Part shown: positions 46,325 to 58,726 of the stretch, piece by piece | How the letters are laid out: each line of letters begins with the position of its first letter | How positions within the stretch are numbered: position 1 is the stretch's first letter | Source: Phymorhynchus buccinoides | Lineage: Eukaryota > Mollusca > Gastropoda > Neogastropoda > Raphitomidae | DNA length: 64,000 nucleotides | Assembly (NCBI GenBank): GCA_017654935.2 | Contig: CM065711.1 | Coordinates: 30,861,618-30,925,617 of the forward strand | Reading direction: 5' to 3' | Made by a program: the position numbers and the translations under genes | The notes under the pieces: model-generated | Told to the model about the DNA's origin: nothing | What the model saw: only the letters and a program-made list of their open reading frames with translations | Database searches by the model: none

Positions 46325-46534
46325 ATGGACGACGAAGCTTCAAGAGAGTGTGTTTGGAGTTCTGACGAAACAAGTTTGTTGATTGATGTGTGGTCGGATG
46401 ACCAAATACAAGTCGAATTGAATGGAGGGAAAAGAAACATTTTAGTTTTTGCGCGCATTGCAAAAAAATTAAAAGAGGATCACGGCATTGACCGCACCAG
46501 CTTCGAATGTCGTAACAAAATCATGCGTGGTTGA
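46325..46534 (+). CDS. Myb/SANT-like DNA-binding protein fragment, copy B
   Basis: Sixty-nine codons, same domain start as 12184-12393 (W-S-x-x-E-T-x-L-L-I-D-V-W, IAKKLKE). It differs from copy A at three residues, one of them the first Arg of RCRNK in the recognition helix (Glu here). Truncated by the same TGA. Confidence 0.55.
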   Translation: MDDEASRECVWSSDETSLLIDVWSDDQIQVELNGGKRNILVFARIAKKLKEDHGIDRTSFECRNKIMRG

Positions 46535-46761
46535 TGCTGAAAGTCTAGTGCCTGAATGTTGCACAGACAAGATGAAGCAAACAATGACAGAAACAATGAA
46601 ATCAATCGCTTTCTTCTCTGTGCACTCTCGACAATCAGAAATCTCAATCTCTGAGCTCTTTGCCTTCTCCTCCTAGTCAACCAGGAACAGAGTGAAACCT
46701 ATGGAGCTCAAAAATGATAAAATAGTGGTTTGGTGATTCTGAATATGTTGTTAAAAATACC

Positions 46762-46807
46762 AGTTAACTACTTAACTGGCTTTAATATACCAGTTAAGTA
46801 GTTAACT
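46762..46807. repeat. Perfect 18-bp inverted repeat with 10-base spacer
   Basis: AGTTAACTACTTAACTGG at 46762-46779, CTTTAATATA spacer, CCAGTTAAGTAGTTAACT at 46790-46807. Each arm is itself partly palindromic. Degraded in block A at about 12580-12630. Confidence 0.85.
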
Positions 46808-47694
46808 ATCTTTTCTTATTCTAGTTAAGTAGTTAACTGATATATTCAACGTCCGCTTCCGGCAAAAGAAAATTCAGTTAACTGTTAAGTGGCATTCAGG
46901 AAAATCAACTCCTTAACTGGGTTTTTTTAACACGAAATCCCATTGGATGTACTGCAGATCAGCAATCTTTTCCCATTTACACTGTGAAAGATTTACATAC
47001 CTTCAATATCATTTTTTTTTATTAGCAATTTTTATCACGGATCGGACCTGCAGTACCTCCAGGATCTGCTCAGAGCTTTGGATGATGGTTGGTTGATGGT
47101 TCATCCCATATGTGCTGTTTTGCAGCCGAGTGTACGTAAAACCTACATTTCATTCATTCAAACACCAACCAATTACAATGTGTGTTACAAAACCTTCAGA
47201 AAATAATCGCTCTCAGATGGAAAAGCAACTTACCAGTTAAGTGATTTTTCGAAATGTCAGTTAACTAGTTAACTAGTATAAACGATTTCCACTTCCGGTA
47301 AAACAAAGTCAGATAACTAGTTAACTGTATTAGAAAAGCCAGTCAAGTAGTTAACTGTTATTTTATCAATTCTGAACCCCATAGAAACCCCGTTCTGCTT
47401 CTTATCGGCCGCCATAATGCATTCCAGGCATTCATGTCAGGCTGCCTTTAGGGTCAGTCGGGGTTGAGTATGAGGTCAGAGCGGTTCTGTATTTCCTAGT
47501 GTAAATGCAACGAAACCGAACGTGCCGAACACGGATTGAACCTACATCCTGAAAGCGGTTTATATGTAAACGACCTATCTGAGAAATTCGGGCTGCTCTC
47601 CATCTGAGAGCGCGTTGTCGCAAGCGCAGCGCCTACACATTTTTTTTTTGTTATTTAGGGGGGGACTTTAGGGTGAGGAGGGGGTGGGGGCAGA

Positions 47695-47962
47695 CTTGGG
47701 AAAACTAGCTATCAATTTGGTCATACCATGCAGCGAGATTTCTCCCTGCTCTTACTGACTTTTAAGTGCCGTGGGATTTTTACGTGCGTAAAGCGCACGG
47801 GTCAGACTGGCTTTAAGTCCCCATCTGTAGGACTCAACGTTCAGTTCAATTTTCCTGTTGAAGTAGAAAGAAAGAGCGAGGCCGGGATTCGAACCCGGGT
47901 CACATTGCAGTCATGCATTGAAATCGGTAGGCCCAGCCCTGGCGAAAAATAAAGTAAATCAA
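47695..47962 (-). mobile_element. tRNA-derived SINE, copy B
   Basis: On the minus strand a head ending GACCCGGGTTCGAATCCCGG (perfect T-arm, 5-bp stem, and pol III B box GGTTCGAATCC) is followed by a body with CTACAGATGGGGACTTAAAG and GCGCTTTACGCACGTAAAA. The 5' tRNA half (D and anticodon arms) does not fold, so it is not a tRNA gene. The same element is in block C. Confidence 0.7.
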
Positions 47963-48660
<698 letters not shown>

Positions 48661-48825
48661 AAAATAAATGTATGTGTATGATTATGTGCAAATGTCCGTT
48701 TAAGGGGGTTTGTGGGTGTGCGTGTAGGAAGATACGGAAGGATTGTTAATCTATGCATGCATATAATTTACATGAATAAATGGAATGAGGGTATGTGTAT
48801 CTGAGTACCTGTATGATCTAGTAAA

Positions 48826-49262
48826 TATTACCTCACAGATCAAAAACATCAGTTTTCCCGTAGGAAAAATGTACTTGCCACTTTTTCCGATATTAGAAAG
48901 GCGTATTTCGAAGGTAGAGGGTTAGGGTCATAACCAGTATTGAAGAGAACCATATGCGATTTTCAAAATTGGAGGGAAACTCATTATTTTCCAATTTTAT
49001 TGGGTACTCAGGAAGACTGATTCCATTTTTCATTTATTTTATTTTTGTCCATGTTTTCTGTAGATCTTTGTGGTCTTGAACTTCGTTTTCACAAAAACTT
49101 GACCAGTAGTCTTCCTTAGCTTTTTCATTTACTCTGTTGCTATAATTTTTTACTTTGTTCTTTTCAGCAATTTTTTCAGGATCTTTTTTATCTTTTAAAT
49201 ATGCTTTGTAGGCATCCATTGTTTGTTCTCTTGCTTCTTCACAAGAAGCATTCCACCATACA
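48826..49262. mobile_element. Scrambled fragments of the RNase H-type LINE
   Basis: Three joined pieces of the LINE found whole at 55155-59810: 48826-48905 is inverted relative to 57295-57385, 48906-48962 matches 56845-56900 and 48963-49262 matches 57905-58205, both in the same orientation. The junction with block B lies at the same point as the LINE junction in block C (GTACCTGTATGAT). Confidence 0.75.
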
Positions 49263-49263
49263 T

Positions 49264-49746
49264 ACCATTCTCACTACCAGTGACGGTGCCAGTGTGTGTG
49301 CCGTTAGTGCCGCCACAGGTAACGAAGCAGAACGCAAACCCGGACAACACACAGCAAAACACAACACCGACAGCGCGGACCCAGCCAACAACGGACCTCT
49401 AGAACAAGAACACTGTGAAGTTCAGTGCCATGCCACGCAAACTGACAAACACTGTGACTGTTCTCATGACGACTGTGTCCCTAAGACAGAATTTCTCCAC
49501 ACCACACAGGAATTACAGGATCAAATCACTACACTTCAGGCAGCACTACGTGAACTCAGACAAACAATGCTCATAGAACACGACTCGCTCGTAACACGCA
49601 TCGACCACATGACAGACCCTAAGGACAAGACTATCACCCCTGGATCCCAACCCCACAAAAAAGCAAAACCCAAAACACCTACCCACAAATCACAATCCAA
49701 ACAACAAGCTGCCAGCTCTGCCCCCACCACCACCCCTGCTCTCTGA
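49264..49746 (+). CDS. Hypothetical coiled-coil protein segment, possible LINE ORF1
   Basis: About 160 codons open to a TAA-less run and ending in TGA at 49744-49746, preceded by LINE debris in frame, with no credible start. It has a Cys/His-containing acidic part (HCEVQCH, HCDCSHDDC), then a heptad-like stretch (LQDQITTLQAALRELRQTML) and a Lys/Pro/Ser-rich tail. A coiled coil followed by a basic tail would fit a LINE ORF1, but no family is recognised. Could also be a shadow or an old exon. Confidence 0.3.
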   Translation, partial: TILTTSDGASVCAVSAATGNEAERKPGQHTAKHNTDSADPANNGPLEQEHCEVQCHATQTDKHCDCSHDDCVPKTEFLHTTQELQDQITTLQAALRELRQTMLIEHDSLVTRIDHMTDPKDKTITPGSQPHKKAKPKTPTHKSQSKQQAASSAPTTTPAL

Positions 49747-50593
49747 CAACAGTAACAATGACAGGCAGCAGACCCCTTAAGTCCTAAACCACCACTGTGG
49801 TGTGTCATCCAACACCCCTCCCCTCTCTGACTAGTTTGTTGTATAAGTGGTAAACATTAAGGTGTGCAACAGTAGTTCCATTATTATTATTATGCATGTT
49901 CAAAAAGTACAGGATTATCAGTTTTATGAAGGCAAATGATGCTAGGGATTGGAGACAGAAAATAAACTTTTATACACAGACAATTCACACTCATTCAAAT
50001 CAATGACGGGCCTTCACAACAAAGGGAGTACACTACAAGAAACAGGAAAGAAAAACCGAACGTGTCTGTCGGTAGGTCAATTAGGGCCTACTTATTGGTG
50101 ACTCCTGCACTGAGAACCCTAGAGGCGCCACAGGCCTATGCATAAAGTCTCTGTCAAGTTCAGTTCAATTTCAGCCACTGGGCCTACTGGACTGGCTGCC
50201 TGCTCAACAGAGGTAGCCCACTATGTGCAAATATAAATTCCAAGTTCTGTCTCAACATTGCCTGGACAGCTCGTCACCAGGGAGCAACAACGACAAAAAC
50301 AAAAACAAAAAAAAAACAACCCTATATTAACCATAGAGGGAAAAAAAAAAAAAATGTAACGTTGTACCAGATTTACTCAAAAAGGCGGAGTGGATCAAAC
50401 TTCCCAAAACAACAACAAAAAACCTATATGAACCATAGAAAAACATTATGGAAAATGGACGTTAAACCATATTTACTGAAAAAAAACGCGCTCGCATACA
50501 TACATGTGCTAACACACAGGTATGATGAAGTATAATAAGTTCTTGTAGAATGTAGCCGGTGCGTTTCACCCTAGCAACAGGGGGGCGTTGTGT
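49747..50593. other. Unassigned DNA
   Basis: No gene seen. A-rich runs near 50285-50355. Confidence 0.5.
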
Positions 50594-51000
50594 ATGACAC
50601 AAAGCCTTTTCCGTACACAACGGCGATTCCTCCTCCCTATCCCAAAGACTCCTCGTCTTCAGCCTAACAACAAAGGCCACATGAAAACCCCTCCTTCCCC
50701 TCCACCATTCAACGACTCCCACTTCCCCAAACTACAGACAGACCAACGTGACAACAAACCCCCTTCCATCTTCTCCCAACCTCCCCCAAACACCAATACT
50801 TCTCAGTGCCAGGTGAGTGACACTGATCCTTCAGTGACTGGCAATCCTGACAAGCAGACTGCCAACACAGTGCCAAACCCTGACCAGAACAACGCCGCTC
50901 ATCCTCCCCCCCCCCCCCCCCCCCACCACCCCGCCCCCCTCCCACCTCCAATGAGCAACATCCTCCTCCCCTACCCGTCCCCCAATACAATTATTTCACT
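50594..51000 (+). CDS. Proline-rich open frame running into the gap
   Basis: Open from ATG 50594 into the N run, about 136 codons. Composition is Pro/Asn/Thr-rich with a polyproline run near residue 105-112 encoded by a C homopolymer. No domain recognised. It could belong with 49264-49746 as a LINE ORF1; low certainty. Confidence 0.25.
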
Positions 51001-51500
51001 NNNNNNNNNNNNNNNNNNNNNNNNNNNNNNNNNNNNNNNNNNNNNNNNNNNNNNNNNNNNNNNNNNNNNNNNNNNNNNNNNNNNNNNNNNNNNNNNNNNN
51101 NNNNNNNNNNNNNNNNNNNNNNNNNNNNNNNNNNNNNNNNNNNNNNNNNNNNNNNNNNNNNNNNNNNNNNNNNNNNNNNNNNNNNNNNNNNNNNNNNNNN
51201 NNNNNNNNNNNNNNNNNNNNNNNNNNNNNNNNNNNNNNNNNNNNNNNNNNNNNNNNNNNNNNNNNNNNNNNNNNNNNNNNNNNNNNNNNNNNNNNNNNNN
51301 NNNNNNNNNNNNNNNNNNNNNNNNNNNNNNNNNNNNNNNNNNNNNNNNNNNNNNNNNNNNNNNNNNNNNNNNNNNNNNNNNNNNNNNNNNNNNNNNNNNN
51401 NNNNNNNNNNNNNNNNNNNNNNNNNNNNNNNNNNNNNNNNNNNNNNNNNNNNNNNNNNNNNNNNNNNNNNNNNNNNNNNNNNNNNNNNNNNNNNNNNNNN
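51001..51500. other. Assembly gap (500 N)
   Basis: Exactly 500 N; true length unknown. Block C begins immediately to its right. Confidence 1.
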
Positions 51501-51575
51501 ATTGATTGTAAAGCACTTTGGGCTCATTTGAGGTAAAGCGCTATATAAATGTACTATTATTATTATATTATCATT
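51501..51575 (+). mobile_element. LINE/SINE 3' tail (GCGCTATATAAATGTA-ATT type)
   Basis: ATTGATTGTAAAGCACTTTG then GAGGTAAAGCGCTATATAAA and an ATT repeat. The same tail ends the LINE piece at 63453-63535. Tails of this kind close L2-related LINEs and SINEs in many aquatic animals. Confidence 0.65.
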
Positions 51576-52910
51576 ATACGTGTTTCCCGTCCACAGAGAC
51601 AAAAACATTTTTACTCACACGAATATTTATCCCACACTCCGTCCGCTTCTTCAGCATTCTGAGGCTTGCTTGATGGCAGAAATATTTGGCTGAGGCGAGT
51701 AGATTTCACTTGAATTTGTTTGGTCACAGGTAGGATGAATTAACAGTCTGTGTAGGCTACCAATAATAGAATGGCAGACTGGTGGCAAGTCAATACCAAA
51801 ATCTCTATTGAGACTTTGTCTTATCAGTCTAATGTTGATGGCTTCTTTATTTTCCTTTTTATAGGATGCAGTTCTGTTTCAACGATGCTGGAGTTGGTTA
51901 AATCAAGAGAATGGTCACATTCAGTGAGGTGGGGGTAGAAGGCAGAGTCCTTTCTTGTTTGATGTTCTTTGAACCTTTTTTATGAAGGGCGTTTTTCTGC
52001 TTCCCTAATGTAATCCTCACTGCAGTCAGACCACTGAAAGTGGTAGACTGCTCCACACACTTTGCTTTTGTCAGTTTTGTCTTTGACACGGACAAGTTGG
52101 TTTCTCAAGGAATTAACAGGTTTGTGGAAAACCCTTACTCCATGTCGCTTGAAGGACCGAGCAAGTCTCTCCGATACACCTTTCACGTAGGGAATACCTA
52201 CTGAGACTTCGTCTGCTGATGGCATTAAAAATCCTTTAGGGGTATCCATTTACCTGGAGGGCATTTCTGACATGGTTTTGTTCAGATTTATTGTCTGGCG
52301 CCTTTGTCGGTATGACATAAGCCCGATGGAGCAGGGTTCGAACCACAGATTGTTTATGTTCCAGGGGCGATGTGAATCAAAACTCAGATATTGATCTGTA
52401 TGGGTGGAGCATGGTTCGAACCACAGATTGTTTATGTTCCAGGGGGTGATGTGAGTACAAATTCAGATACTGATCTGTGTGGGTGGCCTTCCTGTAAACT
52501 GCAGCTGATATGGTGCTGCAGATTATCTCTTCAGTAGGGTGTCCAGGAATGGAATGTTGCCCTCCTTCTTTACTTCACAGGTGTTAGAATTAATGGAGTT
52601 GATGTGGGGATAGATATGTAGGTGAAGACAGTGTTTCTTTGTACAGTTGATGATTCCTCTACCTTGTTTTTTGCCTTGTGTGTCATTCCCTAGCTTGGCT
52701 GGTGGTTGGGGGTAGTGAAAAGAGAAGAAACAGTTCTGAGACCAGAGAAACGTGAAGGAAAACAGCAAGTTGATGGCTGTGCGCCTAAAGATCGAACGAT
52801 GATGATGTTATTATAAAGGCATTTGAGGAAAATAGGATTGGTGCGCTTATAGATCAGCGCTGGTAGCGTGCAAGTGTTGCCCTGGCTGTACTGAGTTGAC
52901 ACAGTACTGA
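51576..52910 (-). mobile_element. Penelope-like element fragment, copy C
   Basis: Diverged copy of 9085-10430. The GIY-YIG frame is broken into 51898-52095 and 51980-52249 by indels (for example, in the GAVYHFQWSDCSEDYI region). The CTGAAGA hairpin stem is mutated here (CCCAC no longer pairs). The duplicated 78-bp segment is retained. Confidence 0.8.
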
Positions 52911-53059
52911 AGTGATGATACTAATGTGCAGCAAATATACTTGCAGTATTGGTGTGTGCTTCAAAACAGCGTAACCTCAGAATGTTGGCATGCTTTTGTT
53001 GACGTCCATCCCAACTCCTTCTTCTGAATAGAAGTGGGAGTTCAACACTCACGATTTAA

Positions 53060-53318
53060 GAAGTGTTTTGATGATTCTGATCGACATATTATGTTGTTAG
53101 CGTTTTGATGATTCTCATAGTCATGTGGTGTTTGTGGTTTGATGATTGTGATCAGCAAATGTTAGTGGTTTGATGATTCTGATCGGCATATGTTGTTAGT
53201 GGTTTGGTGATTCTGATCAGCAAATGTTAGTGTTTTGATGATTCTGATCGGCATAATGTTGTTAGTGGTTTAATGATTCTGATCAGCAAATGTTAGTGTT
53301 TTGATGATTCTGATCGGC
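53060..53318. repeat. Minisatellite, 31-35-bp units, copy C
   Basis: About seven units of the same family as in A and B. Confidence 0.85.
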
Positions 53319-54054
53319 CGATGTTTTGTTCCAGTAACTTGTGCTTCAATGTACTATTGGGGAAACAATTGTAGTTTTGAAACAATGAAAGCGGTCGTGT
53401 TGAACATGTGTTTTCCTCATTGGGTGAGTGTTCTGTCTGCCACGCTGAGCCCTTGCTTCTGTCTTGTGGTGAGTTGTCTTGTGTAACCTTCTTCACTATG
53501 TCTTGTGTTTGCATTTGCAGTGCCTGGACTGAATAAGCCTGTTGTGTATCCGAGCTGAAAACCCCCAAAAACAAACCTGTTAAAGTAACGTTGTTAAAAC
53601 AATGTTATTATGACAAGAATCATAGTATTGGAGCCAACCACCTTCCACACATTCACACACACAAAACGGAGCATATGTTACCATACTAACTGGTTGAATC
53701 ACATCCTAGCTTCGTCTCAACGTCTCAAACTGGCCACTGAGTTGTGTGATGACTTAACAGAGCACTCCAGTTGTTGACAGTTTGGAACGTTATTCACAAC
53801 AGTCATCAGCAGCAACACAACGAATGACGATGGAGGACACATTGACGTACGTGCTCTTTTATCACTATACCTTTGGCATTAGTTTTGCATTTGGGTTTTG
53901 GTACATTCTAGTCACAGAGACTTACTTATATCCGATAAATTCGGGCTGCTCTCCATCTGAGAAAGCGTTGCCGTAAGCGCAGCGCCTACACATCTTTAAA
54001 AAAAGTGGGGGTTTTTTTTCGGGGGACTTTTGGGTGAGGAGGGGGTGGGGGCAG
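53319..54054. other. Unassigned conserved segment, copy C, with empty transposon site
   Basis: Matches 45481-46063 and then, at about 53922-53932, continues directly with sequence that in block B lies beyond 47575. This is the site without the Myb-bearing transposon. Confidence 0.6.
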
Positions 54055-54320
54055 ACTTGGGAAAACTAGCTATCAATTTGGTCATGCCATGCAGCGGGAT
54101 TTCTCCCTGCTCTTACTGACTTGTAAGTGCCATGGGGTTTTTACGTGCGTAAAGCGCACTGGTGAGACTGGCTTTAAGTCCCCATCTGTAGGACTCAACG
54201 TTCAGTTCAAATTTTTTGTTGAAGTAGAAAGAAAGAGCGAGGCCGGGATTCGAACCCGGGTCACATTGCAGTCATGCATTGAAATCGGCAGGCCCAGCCC
54301 TGGCGAAAAATAAACTAAAT
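54055..54320 (-). mobile_element. tRNA-derived SINE, copy C
   Basis: Same element and orientation as 47695-47962, B box GGTTCGAATCC intact. Confidence 0.7.
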
Positions 54321-54708
54321 CAAACAAGAAAGCAAAATAACATAATTATGTACATGCAGAAATGAGAAGAAAAAGGAGGGAGGAGGGGGGAAGGGGCATA
54401 GAGGGGGACAAGGATGGGGAAATTTGGGAATTTAAAGTACAGGAAAACCCCACACAAAATGTCACATCGTACAATCATAAAATCAGCAAAGGATAACACT
54501 CCTCATTATTATTATTATCAGTAATAGTATGATAGTAATAAACAAATCAAGTTCCGGATTATTCGTTGTAGAACAATTAGAAATTGAGCTAGTTTTGTCC
54601 CTATGTCAGTCGAACTTCTGAACAAGATCTCTGCTAAGACCAAATAATGAGGAATTGTACATTAGCTTAGGCCTAGAGGTATATTTGGTCTTGTTAAAAA
54701 CCTGTACA

Positions 54709-54990
<282 letters not shown>

Positions 54991-57900
54991 AAAATAAAAT
55001 AAATGTATGTGTATGATTATGTGCAAATGTCCGTTTAAGGGGGTTTGTGGGTGTGCGTGTAGGAAGATACGGAAGGATTGTTAATCTATGCATGCATATA
55101 ATTTACATGAATAAATGGAGTGAGGGTATGTGTATCTGAGTACCTGTATGATTTAGACCCTATGTTAATGAAACGTCAGTGAAATACATAAACTTAGAAT
55201 TACTTCTAAACATTTAAAGGTGAAAAAACACAATAAATGAACAATATTAAACTCCAAAAAAGAAAAGTAAAATACTTAACAAGAACATCAAAGCAAAGGT
55301 CCAATTGGGCTCCTAATAAGTCCCCCAACAACTTCTAGAATCTTTGATTCATCACAAAGAATGTCTTCATAGGCTGTCATTGATGGTTTCGTGTTCAACA
55401 ACCAAGCAGGTAAATAGTTTTTCATCTGTTCACAAAGAAAAATCACATGGAAAGGTGTAATATGATGGCCACAAATGCAGGTTACATTTTTACAGAATTT
55501 TGTTTTCAGTGCATCAAGCCTGAATTTAAAAACTAAACTTTTTAGAATCCGCCCTTGATGAAGACTTTGTCCTGTTTTATAATCTATTAGCTTTTTAAAG
55601 AATTTTCCTTTTTTGTTCTTTTTTATAGAGGGTAAGGTCTCAGTTTGTTTTCTAAACACAGAATCCCAAGATGCTTTTTCTACAAGACTGTAATTTTCAT
55701 GTAGCGATAAAGGAATATGAACTTTGCTAAACTGTTTTCAGTGGCTGCAATATGTTTTGCTAACCGATCAACTCTTTCATTTGCAGATAATCCACAATGT
55801 GATGGGACCCAACAAAAGTCAATAGAAGAACCACGCAAAGACAAAAAATTAATTAAATGGTGAATTTCTGATATAAGTTCTCCTCTCACTCTTGTATGAG
55901 AATATTTTAAGGCTTGTAAGACAGATTTTGAATCAACACAAAATAATATCTGAAAGATGGAAAATGGAAAACTAAGAAGATAATGTAATGCCATAATAAT
56001 GGCAACAAGTTCTGCGGTAAATATAAAAACATTCTTTCCTATATGATATGATTTCTCTATTTTTAACGATGGAATGACGAATGCAGCACCTGATAAATGA
56101 TTGTCAAGTACAGAGCCATCTGTATATATTTTGAGATGATTTACATAAGTTTCATTTATATGTGTGTTAACATATGTTGGTAGCAGAGGCCCATCACATT
56201 TTCTTAAATCTGTGTATTCAATATCATAAGAAGCATTACAAAGCTCCCATTTATGAATTGTGCTATAAGTTATCTGACGGGCTACTTTTCTGGGTTCAAC
56301 ACCCGCATCTGTAAGCAAATCAGACGTATATGAGCCAATTGTTTTCAGATAATCAATTTTCTGTGCCCGCTTAGGAAAATCTATTTCTGATTTTAATTGA
56401 GTTTCCTTTACACACGAATTTTGTGTTGTATGACTTCTTAGAATATATTTTGCTGACGCAAGTTTCATATTTTCTTCAAATGGTAATATTCCAATTTCTG
56501 TGTAAGTTCTTAATGTTGAGGCATGAACAGGAACACCCAGAGCTAACTTGTACGCTTTACTGTCAATGCTCTGCAACTTTTTGATTAAATATTTGGGGGC
56601 TGAAAAAAATATTTCCTGAGCGTAAGATAATTTAGATCTTACAAGTGCAGTTGCTAAATGTGCAAGTACTTTACTATCTTTTCCCCATGGCTGTTGACTT
56701 ACCATTTTAAGTAAACTTAAACCTTTTCTGGCTTTTGTCAGAACACTTTCTAAATGGTAGTTCCAGCTCAATTTAGAAGTTAAGTTTACTCCTAAAAATT
56801 TTACAACTTTTTTATATTCAAGGCGCAATCCATCAATTTGAAAAGAAGGTAGAGGGTTAGGGTCATAACCAGTATTGAAGAGAACCATATGCGATTTTTC
56901 AGGCGAAAGGGCTAATCCGTTTTCATTCTTGTACTTACTAATTTTGTCCAGTTCATTTTGATATATCTTTTTAATATAGTTAATTGATCTAGCAGGTGTA
57001 TGTCTTTTTAGAGTAACTTTCATCCATATGCAGATGTCATCAGCATATTGTACTAGTTCAACATTATTTGACACTGCCTTTGGAAGAACGTGCATCAAAA
57101 TGTTAAAAAGGATTGGAGCTATCACAGCTCCTTGTGGTATTCCCCTTTGGAGATGTCTTTGGTTGGAATACACATTACCTACCTTAGTCTGTATTGTTCT
57201 ATCACTTAAGAAGGTTTTTAAGTAATTGTACATACACCCTGAAAGGACTATTGATTTAAGTATATTCAGAAGTTTTGAATGCCAAACTTGGTCGTACGCC
57301 TTTCTAATATCGAAAAAAGTGGCAAGTACATTTTTCCTATGGGAAAACTGATGTTTGATATGTGAGGTAATTTTTACTAGATGGTCAACCGTTGATCTGC
57401 CTTTTCTGAAGCCAGCCTGGTGTATTGGCATTATATCATTTTTTTCACAATAATGTTCGAGTCTTTTAAGAATAATTCTTTCCATAAGTTTTCCCACGTG
57501 TGACGTAAGCGCAATTGGTCTATAATTATTTGTATCTGATTTTGCCTTACCCTCTTTAGGGATAGGGGTTACAATTGATTGTTTCCACAAAGATGGTTGA
57601 ACCCCTTCAGACCAACATGTTTTGAAAAAATAGGGTTAAAAAGATTATGAAATTAACTGGTAAATGCTTTATCATTTCATTGGAAATAGGATCGGGCCCT
57701 ACTGATTTTTTCTTTGAGCCAAGGGTGGAAATTGCGTCTTTCGTTTCCTGAAAATTTATGGGAGCATTTGTATAGTGATTGTTATCAGGACTTTTTCCAT
57801 TATATTCATTATTGTCCATTTTTTCTCTGTATACTTTTTGGTTTTCTAAGAGGCCTTCATTGCTACTATTTTTTGCAAAAATATGTACAAATGCTTCAGC

Positions 57901-58257
57901 CTTTTCAAACTTTGAGGGAAACTCATTATTTTCCAATTTTATTGGGTACTCAGGAAGACTGATTCCATTTTTTCATTTCTTTTATTTTTGTCCATGTTTT
58001 CTGTAGATCTTTGTGGTCTTGAACTTCGTTTTCACAAAAACTTGACCAGTAGTCTTCCTTAGCTTTTTCATTTACTCTGTTGCTATGATGTTTTACTTTG
58101 TTCTTTTCAGCAATTTTTTCAGGATCTTTTTTATCTTTTAGATATGCTTTGTAGGCATCCATTTTTTGTTCTCTTGCTTCTTCACAAGAAGCATTCCACC
58201 ATACATTACCTGCATACTTACTTGATTTATCAAAATTACATCTAGGAATTGAAAGAG

Positions 58258-58560
58258 CAGCTGCTCGCAAGACATTATTATTTCTCTGGAAATGCCCCTA
58301 GCTACATTTCTGACATGCTTTCTGTCTATACTCCATCAAGGCAATTGCGGTCATCTTCAGATTCCAAAATTCTCTGTGTTCCTAGTACACGAACAAAAAT
58401 GTTTGGTGAGCGCTCCTTTTCCTTTTCGGCCCCATCAGTTTGGAACTCCTTACCACGCGAAATCCGCCATATCCAGTCCTTGCAATGTTTCAAGTCAGCT
58501 CTCAAGACCCACCTGTTCAAGCTACATCACAACCTTTAGGCCACATTACTTCTGGACTCT
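58258..58560 (+). mobile_element. L2/CR1-like LINE 3' end inside the minus-strand LINE
   Basis: Plus-strand frame reads NAPSYISDMLSVYTPSRQLR, SSSDSKILCVPSTRTK, ERSFSFSAPSVWNSLPREIR, FKSALKTHLF and a stop. This is the conserved C-terminal end of L2/CR1-type LINE proteins. It interrupts the minus-strand element between its endonuclease and the rest of ORF2. Confidence 0.75.
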
Positions 58561-58629
58561 ATTCTCACACACACACTCCCCTCCCCCCATACTAGTTTCA
58601 CTGTGTGTTGACTGCAATGTGCACGTCAG

Positions 58630-58649
58630 CCTTTGTTGGTAATAACTAC

Positions 58650-58726
<77 letters not shown>

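Larger units (their letters stand above)
46064..47575 (+). mobile_element. DNA transposon with Myb/SANT-like ORF, copy B (complete)
   Basis: 1512 bp present here and absent from block C, whose sequence runs directly from AGAGACTTA to TATCCGATAAATTCGGG. Left end GGGGCCATTTCCACAAGC; right end, read on the other strand, GGTCGTTTACATATAAACC: about 12 of the first 17 bases agree, and a GCATTTACA(T/C)TA block recurs inverted about 60-100 bases inside each end. The target duplication is unclear (TA or TTA). Contains the Myb/SANT-like ORF and an array of AGTTAACT motifs (46760-47360). No transposase, so non-autonomous; PIF/Harbinger origin is inferred. Confidence 0.65.

Noticed and set aside
47880..47925. 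tRNA gene suggested by a perfect T-arm
   Set aside because: Only the 3' tRNA half folds; D and anticodon arms are absent and a SINE body follows.
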